A DNA stretch of 64,000 bases from Fibrisoma montanum. Lineage in GTDB: Bacteria; Bacteroidota; Bacteroidia; Cytophagales; Spirosomataceae. Below the pieces are notes generated by a model that ran no database searches, had not been told where the DNA came from, and saw only the letters and a program-made list of their open reading frames with translations. How positions within the stretch are numbered: position 1 is the stretch's first letter; every line of letters begins with the position of its first letter. The stretch covers positions 248,001 to 312,000 of the forward strand of contig NZ_QXED01000008.1 in assembly GCF_003583365.1 (NCBI RefSeq). Direction: 5' to 3'. Positions 59,456 to 64,000 of this stretch are shown here, piece by piece. The position numbers and the translations under genes were made by a program.

Positions 59456-60679
59456 TTAGGCCGACAACTTCGCTTTCAGGTTGGCATCCAGCGCTTCGAG
59501 GAAGTCCTCGGTGTAGAGGTAGTGCTCACCCGGAACGAGGTTTTTCACATCCGGATACACCGAAATAGACAGATCCTTGGTCATTTTACCGCTCTCGACG
59601 GTTTCGACGCAAACCTGCTCCAGCGCGTGGCAGAAATCGATCAGCGGCTGGTTGCCGTCCAGTTGCCCCCGGAAAGCCAGCCCACGCGTCCAGGCGTAGA
59701 TCGATGCAATCGGGTTGGTCGAGGTTTTATTGCCTTTCTGGTGCTCGCGGTAGTGGCGCGTTACGGTACCGTGGGCGGCTTCGGCCTCCATCGTTTTGCC
59801 GTCCGGCGTCAGCAGTACCGACGTCATCAGACCCAGTGAACCAAAGCCCTGCGCTACGGTATCCGACTGTACGTCGCCATCGTAGTTCTTACACGCCCAC
59901 ACGAAGTTCCCTTCCCATTTCAGGGCGGAGGCCACCATGTCGTCGATCAGGCGGTGCTCGTAGTGAACGCCTTTATCCTTGAACTCGGTCTCGTAAATCT
60001 CCTGGAAGATGTCCTTGAAACGACCGTCGTATTTTTTCAGGATGGTATTTTTGGTCGAGAGGTACAGCGGCCAGTTTTTTTGCATCGCTACGTTGAAGCA
60101 CGACCGCGCAAAACCACGAATCGACTCATCGACGTTGTACATACCCATTGCAACGCCGGCCCCCTTGAACTGGTACACTTCGAACTCCTGCACCGAGCCG
60201 TCTTCGCCTTCGAATTTCATCGTCAGTTTGCCCTTGCCCGGCACCACGAAATCCGTTGCGCGGTACTGGTCGCCAAAAGCGTGACGACCCACAATGATCG
60301 GTGCTGACCAGTTCGTAACCAGGCGCGGTACGTTCTGCATCACGATCGGCTCGCGGAACACCGTACCGTCCAGAATGTTCCGGATGGTGCCGTTCGGCGA
60401 TTTCCACATTTGCTTCAGATTGAATTCTTTGACGCGGGCTTCGTCGGGCGTGATGGTGGCGCATTTAATACCGACACCGTATTGTCTGATCGCGTTGGCA
60501 GCATCAATCGTTACCTGGTCGTTGGTTTCATCGCGGTATTCGATGCCCAGATCGTAGTATTTGATGTCAACGTCGATGTAAGGGAGGATGAGTTTGTCTT
60601 TAATGAACTTCCAGATGATACGGGTCATCTCGTCGCCATCCAGCTCGACGACGGGATTCGCCACTTTAATTTTCTCCAT
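59456..60679 (-). CDS. icd: NADP-dependent isocitrate dehydrogenase
   Basis: 407 residues, the length of the dimeric, eukaryote-like class II enzyme. Characteristic stretches: [19 protein letters not shown] at the N-terminus, [21 protein letters not shown] (substrate Ser/Asn/Arg; seen as [15 protein letters not shown]), [10 protein letters not shown] with the metal-binding Asp, and [14 protein letters not shown] for NADP. TCA-cycle enzyme converting isocitrate to 2-oxoglutarate and CO2 while producing NADPH. Transcribed alone, with its own promoter box and terminator. Confidence 0.97.
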   Translation of the reverse strand: MEKIKVANPVVELDGDEMTRIIWKFIKDKLILPYIDVDIKYYDLGIEYRDETNDQVTIDAANAIRQYGVGIKCATITPDEARVKEFNLKQMWKSPNGTIRNILDGTVFREPIVMQNVPRLVTNWSAPIIVGRHAFGDQYRATDFVVPGKGKLTMKFEGEDGSVQEFEVYQFKGAGVAMGMYNVDESIRGFARSCFNVAMQKNWPLYLSTKNTILKKYDGRFKDIFQEIYETEFKDKGVHYEHRLIDDMVASALKWEGNFVWACKNYDGDVQSDTVAQGFGSLGLMTSVLLTPDGKTMEAEAAHGTVTRHYREHQKGNKTSTNPIASIYAWTRGLAFRGQLDGNQPLIDFCHALEQVCVETVESGKMTKDLSISVYPDVKNLVPGEHYLYTEDFLEALDANLKAKLSA

Positions 60680-60723
60680 GCGATTGGTTTTATAAGCGGA
60701 AAAACAGACACAGAATCAGGACG

Positions 60724-60731
60724 CAAAAGTA
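60724..60731 (-). promoter_or_regulatory. Candidate -7 box of icd
   Basis: On the minus strand TACTTTTG, a perfect TAnnTTTG, 45 bases upstream of the start codon. The -33 box is not obvious. Confidence 0.5.
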
Positions 60732-61119
60732 GTAATAAAGGCATTACAGGGTACTGATTTTTACTGTCGGCTCCTGATCGGGCAGTGCCCGGACCAATTA
60801 TGGCCCCGGATAACGTAGCTGTCGTATACCCACCTTCGTTATCCGGAGTACCCATTCTCCTAATCATACCGGATACTGAGTTCGGCTTTCGGGCAGGGGC
60901 CTCAGCTGCGGAGCAGCCGCCTGTACGAGGCCGGAACAAACCCAACACACTTACGGCAGCACCTTACAACCCCCTAAATAATTTGATTATAAACTAGTTG
61001 TACCTTCGCCAGCATAACCACCCGGCCGCGTATCTACTGGAATTGTAAAACATTTAGGGCGATTATGAATTTGTATGGTACATGTTTCCCAGTTTCTCCT
61101 ATTGGGCAAATATGTTATT
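60732..61119. other. 388-base gap between icd and the sensor kinase
   Basis: Contains a 13-base palindrome (CGGGCAGTGCCCG, 60779-60791) and a 10-bp inverted repeat (CCGGATAACG at 60806-60815 with 60837-60846). A weak promoter candidate (TACCTTCG at 61001-61008 with TTTG at 60982) has too short a spacer. No coding frame stands out. Confidence 0.55.
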
Positions 61120-63591
61120 ATGGTAAACACCTTTGGTAAAGCAATCATCCCGGAAAATGAAGCGGGGCGGCTGCGGGCATTGCATCATTACGACCTGATT
61201 GACAGTCCACCTGAGGAAGCCTTCAACAACATAGCGCGGATCATGGCTCAGGTATTCGGGGTACCGATTGCCCTGATTTCGCTCGTTGACGAACAGCAGG
61301 TGGTTTTTAAAGCGAATGTCGGCATGCCGGGCGTCGAACGTACCGACCGGGGCGTCAGTCTCTGTTCGCTGGCAGTGCTGGAGCCCGAACCGACCGTGTT
61401 CGAGGATGCGCTGCGCGAGCCCTGCCTGCTGGCCAATCCGTTGGTTACCGGCGATTTTGGGTTGCAGTTCTACGCGGGTGCGCCCCTGATCACGCACGAC
61501 GGCTACGCGATTGGTACGGCCTGCGTCATTGACAAACAGCCACGCCCGTTCACCGAGGCCGACCGGCAGTTGCTGGTTCGCTTTGCCACGCTGATCATGG
61601 ACGAAATCGAACGGCGGCTGGCGTTTCAGCGGCAGCGCGAGCAGGAAGAGCAGTACAAGCGCATTTTTCTGGCCACCAGCGATGCCATCCTGATCGTTGA
61701 TGATGAAGGCCGGATTACCGAAGCCAACCCGGTTGCGTGCCGGCTCTACGGCTATGCGTACGACGAATTCCGGCAGCTCAACCATACTGACCTGATCCAC
61801 CCGGACGATCAGGCGTCGGGCCCCGCTCCATCAGAGGGCGCCCCCTTCGAAATTGACCGTACGCACCGACACAAAACGGGTAAGCCTATTCAGGTGACGG
61901 TGAAAGGGCAGACGTTCACCTACAAAGGCAGGCCGCATCGCATGCTGGCCATTACGGACATAACCCTGCGTAAGGAAACGGAAGCCGTTCTGCAACGTAC
62001 GCAGATTCTTCTGCAAACCGCGCTCTCGGCCGGACGCGTGGCTACGTGGTTGTGGGAACTGCCCACCAACCGGATTTATGCCGACGAAAACCTGGCCCGT
62101 CTGGTCAGCATTACTAACCAACGGGCAGCGGCCGGTCTGTCGCTCGATGAGTTTATAAACGCTATTCATCCCAACGACCGCAAACGGGTACAGGCGCAGT
62201 TTCAGACCGCCGTTGACGCCCGACAGGGCTTCGACACTGAATACCGGATCGTTCTGGCCGACGGCGACATTCGCTGGGTGATCGTACGGGCGCAGTTTGC
62301 CGACCACAGCGCCCAGTTGCCCGATCTGCTGCTGGGCGTTCTGGTCGATATTACCGATCGTAAACTGGCCGAACTCCGGTACCTGGAAAGCGAAGAACAA
62401 CTGAAACTGGCCATCGATGCGGCCTCGCTCGGCACCTGGGATTTTAACCTGATTACGGGCCGGGTGCAGTGGTCCGACACCTGTAAAGAGTTATTTGGTT
62501 TATCTCCCGGGGCGCCCGTTACTGCAGACGTACTGCTGGACCGGGTGCATCCCGACGATCGAGAGCGAGTCAGGGAGGCAAACGCCCAGGCGCTGAATCC
62601 GGACGGTGACGGCCAGCACAATCTTATTTTCAGAACGGTTGATCTGGAGGGACACCAGCGCTGGGTGCACGCCAAAGGGAAGACGATTCGCAACGAACAG
62701 GGTCAGCTTGTCCGGTTCACCGGGATCGTTTTCGACGTTTCGGAAGTAAAGCAAAGCCAGGAAGCCCTCCGCCGGAGCGCCGAAGAACTGGAGCAGCGGG
62801 TGGCGGAACGTACCAGGGCCCTCAACGAAGCCAACCAGCAACTTCAGAAGTCGAACGAAAGCCTGAGCGAATTTGCGTACGTAGCCTCGCATGACTTACA
62901 AGAGCCCCTGCGCAAGATTCAGGCGTTTGGCGACATCCTGCTGAACGGTCACAGCCAAAACCTGGACAAAGAAGGGCTTGATATTCTTCAGCGTATGCAG
63001 GCATCAGCCTACCGGATGTCGAATCTGGTTCGGGATCTGCTGACGTATTCCCGCCTGTCGACCCAAACAGTTCGGCATGAGCCGGTTTCGCTGACCGAGG
63101 TTATGGCCGGCGTTGTCGAGGATCTGGAACTGGTCATTCAGGATACCGACGCTATCCTCGACGTTGGCGAGTTACCGATCTTGGAGGGCGACCCAATGCA
63201 GTTAAGGCAGTTAGTTCAGAACCTGCTCAGCAATGCTCTGAAGTTTCGGCGGCCAGCCGTTACGCCCTGTATACAGGTGCAGGCAACCCGGGTCGATGCC
63301 GCCGACTTACCCGATTCCACAACACCTGTCCGGCGCGCGCCTGCGTACCACCGGATTCGGGTCACCGACAACGGCATTGGTTTCGATAACCGGTATGCAG
63401 AGCGCATCTTTCAGGTCTTTCAGCGGCTACACGGTCGTAGTCAGTACGCCGGTACCGGCATTGGCCTGGCGGTTTGTCAGAAAGTTGTCGCTAATCACGG
63501 TGGTATTATCAAAGCAACAGGCCAGCCTGGCCAGGGCGCTACCTTCGATATTTACTTACCTGTTAATGATCCCCTGCGGCCCTCGATCTAA
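61120..63591 (+). CDS. GAF-PAS-PAS-PAS sensor histidine kinase
   Basis: 823 residues from the ATG at 61120; a frame from 61075 is also open but adds an unlike leader. No membrane segments. GAF domain (about 10-170, with VGMPGVERTDRGVSLCSLAV), then three PAS domains (about 180-290, 300-420 and 430-555; DGDIRWVIVRAQF is a PAC-type motif). A coiled helix leads to HisKA with His591 (SHDLQEPLRKIQ) and a HATPase with DNGIGFD and GTGIGLAV. A soluble multi-input kinase; the signal and its response regulator are unknown, none is adjacent. Confidence 0.93.
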   Translation: MVNTFGKAIIPENEAGRLRALHHYDLIDSPPEEAFNNIARIMAQVFGVPIALISLVDEQQVVFKANVGMPGVERTDRGVSLCSLAVLEPEPTVFEDALREPCLLANPLVTGDFGLQFYAGAPLITHDGYAIGTACVIDKQPRPFTEADRQLLVRFATLIMDEIERRLAFQRQREQEEQYKRIFLATSDAILIVDDEGRITEANPVACRLYGYAYDEFRQLNHTDLIHPDDQASGPAPSEGAPFEIDRTHRHKTGKPIQVTVKGQTFTYKGRPHRMLAITDITLRKETEAVLQRTQILLQTALSAGRVATWLWELPTNRIYADENLARLVSITNQRAAAGLSLDEFINAIHPNDRKRVQAQFQTAVDARQGFDTEYRIVLADGDIRWVIVRAQFADHSAQLPDLLLGVLVDITDRKLAELRYLESEEQLKLAIDAASLGTWDFNLITGRVQWSDTCKELFGLSPGAPVTADVLLDRVHPDDRERVREANAQALNPDGDGQHNLIFRTVDLEGHQRWVHAKGKTIRNEQGQLVRFTGIVFDVSEVKQSQEALRRSAEELEQRVAERTRALNEANQQLQKSNESLSEFAYVASHDLQEPLRKIQAFGDILLNGHSQNLDKEGLDILQRMQASAYRMSNLVRDLLTYSRLSTQTVRHEPVSLTEVMAGVVEDLELVIQDTDAILDVGELPILEGDPMQLRQLVQNLLSNALKFRRPAVTPCIQVQATRVDAADLPDSTTPVRRAPAYHRIRVTDNGIGFDNRYAERIFQVFQRLHGRSQYAGTGIGLAVCQKVVANHGGIIKATGQPGQGATFDIYLPVNDPLRPSI

Positions 63592-63725
63592 GGCCTGAAG
63601 ATCAACGAACCCATTGACTAACTCCCAAGAGTATTGACAAACCAACGTAATCGGCTGGTGTTTAACAGGTCAATATTAGTCTACTAGTTCTATTTACATA
63701 AATATCAAACGTAAACAGCATAACT

Positions 63726-63890
63726 ATGGGCGTCTCATTGATCATAATCTTTTTGGTTCTTGCCTTCATTGCGGCCGGTGTGATGCTATACCGGACGCTG
63801 GGCAAAGGGAAGCGCAACGAAACCAGTCCGGGAGCAGGCAGCCGCCCCGATTCTGGCCCGCACGGTTCAACCGGACGGAATAATGGCTAA
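63726..63890 (+). CDS. Small single-pass membrane protein
   Basis: 54 residues: one N-terminal hydrophobic helix (about 3-22), a basic stretch (RTLGKGKR) and a Gly/Ser/Pro-rich polar tail. The topology suggests a tail in the cytoplasm. Start at the first ATG; no strong ribosome-binding site is visible. Function unknown; a hairpin follows. Confidence 0.6.
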   Translation: MGVSLIIIFLVLAFIAAGVMLYRTLGKGKRNETSPGAGSRPDSGPHGSTGRNNG

Positions 63891-63942
63891 GCCCCTCCAG
63901 GGATTTAGGGTATATACCGTACTACGCTTGTTGCATTTCAGA

Positions 63943-63981
63943 AAGCCGCTTTGGGAAGACATCCAGTTTCCAAAGCGGCTT
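63943..63981 (+). terminator. Hairpin after the small membrane protein
   Basis: Perfect 12-bp stem (AAGCCGCTTTGG at 63943-63954 with 63970-63981) and 15-base loop, then a weak CATCATT tail. Confidence 0.65.
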
Positions 63982-64000
63982 CATCATTGATTGTCAGACT

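Overview
The window looks like the chromosome of a Bacteroidota bacterium of the order Cytophagales, most likely Spirosoma or a close relative. The evidence is two SusC/SusD pairs, CarboxypepD_reg-type TonB receptors with VVVVGYGTQKK plugs, promoter boxes of the TAnnTTTG type, hybrid histidine kinases with several receivers, and a giant Ig/SdrD-repeat surface protein. Base composition is in the mid-50s percent G+C by eye, except for one clearly A+T-richer gene at 5907-9689. The genus is inferred from gene style, not from a search.

Layout. (1) 1-5803 (+) is the end of a xylan-degradation cluster: a GH8 enzyme cut by the window edge, a secreted CE1-type esterase, a double-headed esterase, a small secreted protein and a GH10 xylanase. 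(2) 5603-9920 is an apparent insertion. A 1260-residue predicted nuclease-STAND NTPase, probably a phage-defence gene, lies between two copies of the last 198 coding bases of the GH10 gene. (3) 9963-17056 (-) is a signalling operon: a PAS histidine kinase with an N-terminal receiver, a CHASE3/GAF hybrid kinase with three receivers, a lone receiver, CheR and a receiver-less CheB. No chemoreceptor or CheA is nearby. (4) 17305-32148 (-) is one 4947-codon gene for a secreted repeat protein with about 36 Ig-like repeats and about eight SdrD-B-like repeats. (5) 32149-40426 is a mixed housekeeping stretch: SNF2 helicase, phosphoribosyltransferase, DUF4783 protein, YcxB-like membrane protein, S9B dipeptidyl peptidase and small membrane proteins. 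(6) 40599-57501 (-) is a polysaccharide utilisation locus for a uronic-acid polymer. It encodes a KduI isomerase, a GH88 unsaturated glucuronyl hydrolase, two SusC/SusD pairs, two surface lipoproteins, a PL5/PL38-like lyase and a heparinase II/III-like lyase. It is divergent from a LacI-type regulator (57851-58909, +) that has two abutting LacI-type operators in front of it. (7) 58959-63890 holds a Dabb protein, NADP isocitrate dehydrogenase, a GAF/PAS histidine kinase and a small membrane protein.

How the genes fit together. In the uronate locus, lyases cut the polymer and leave 4,5-unsaturated uronates. SusC/D import the oligomers, GH88 removes the unsaturated residue, and KduI isomerises the resulting 5-keto-4-deoxyuronate. 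KduD, KDG kinase and KDPG aldolase are not in the window. The most interesting part is the nuclease-STAND gene and the way it sits at the 3' end of the xylanase gene: the two flanking copies differ almost only at synonymous sites, as when an incoming element brings its own version of the target gene's end. Second are the giant adhesin with its unusual C-terminus and the chemotaxis-like signalling operon without receptors.
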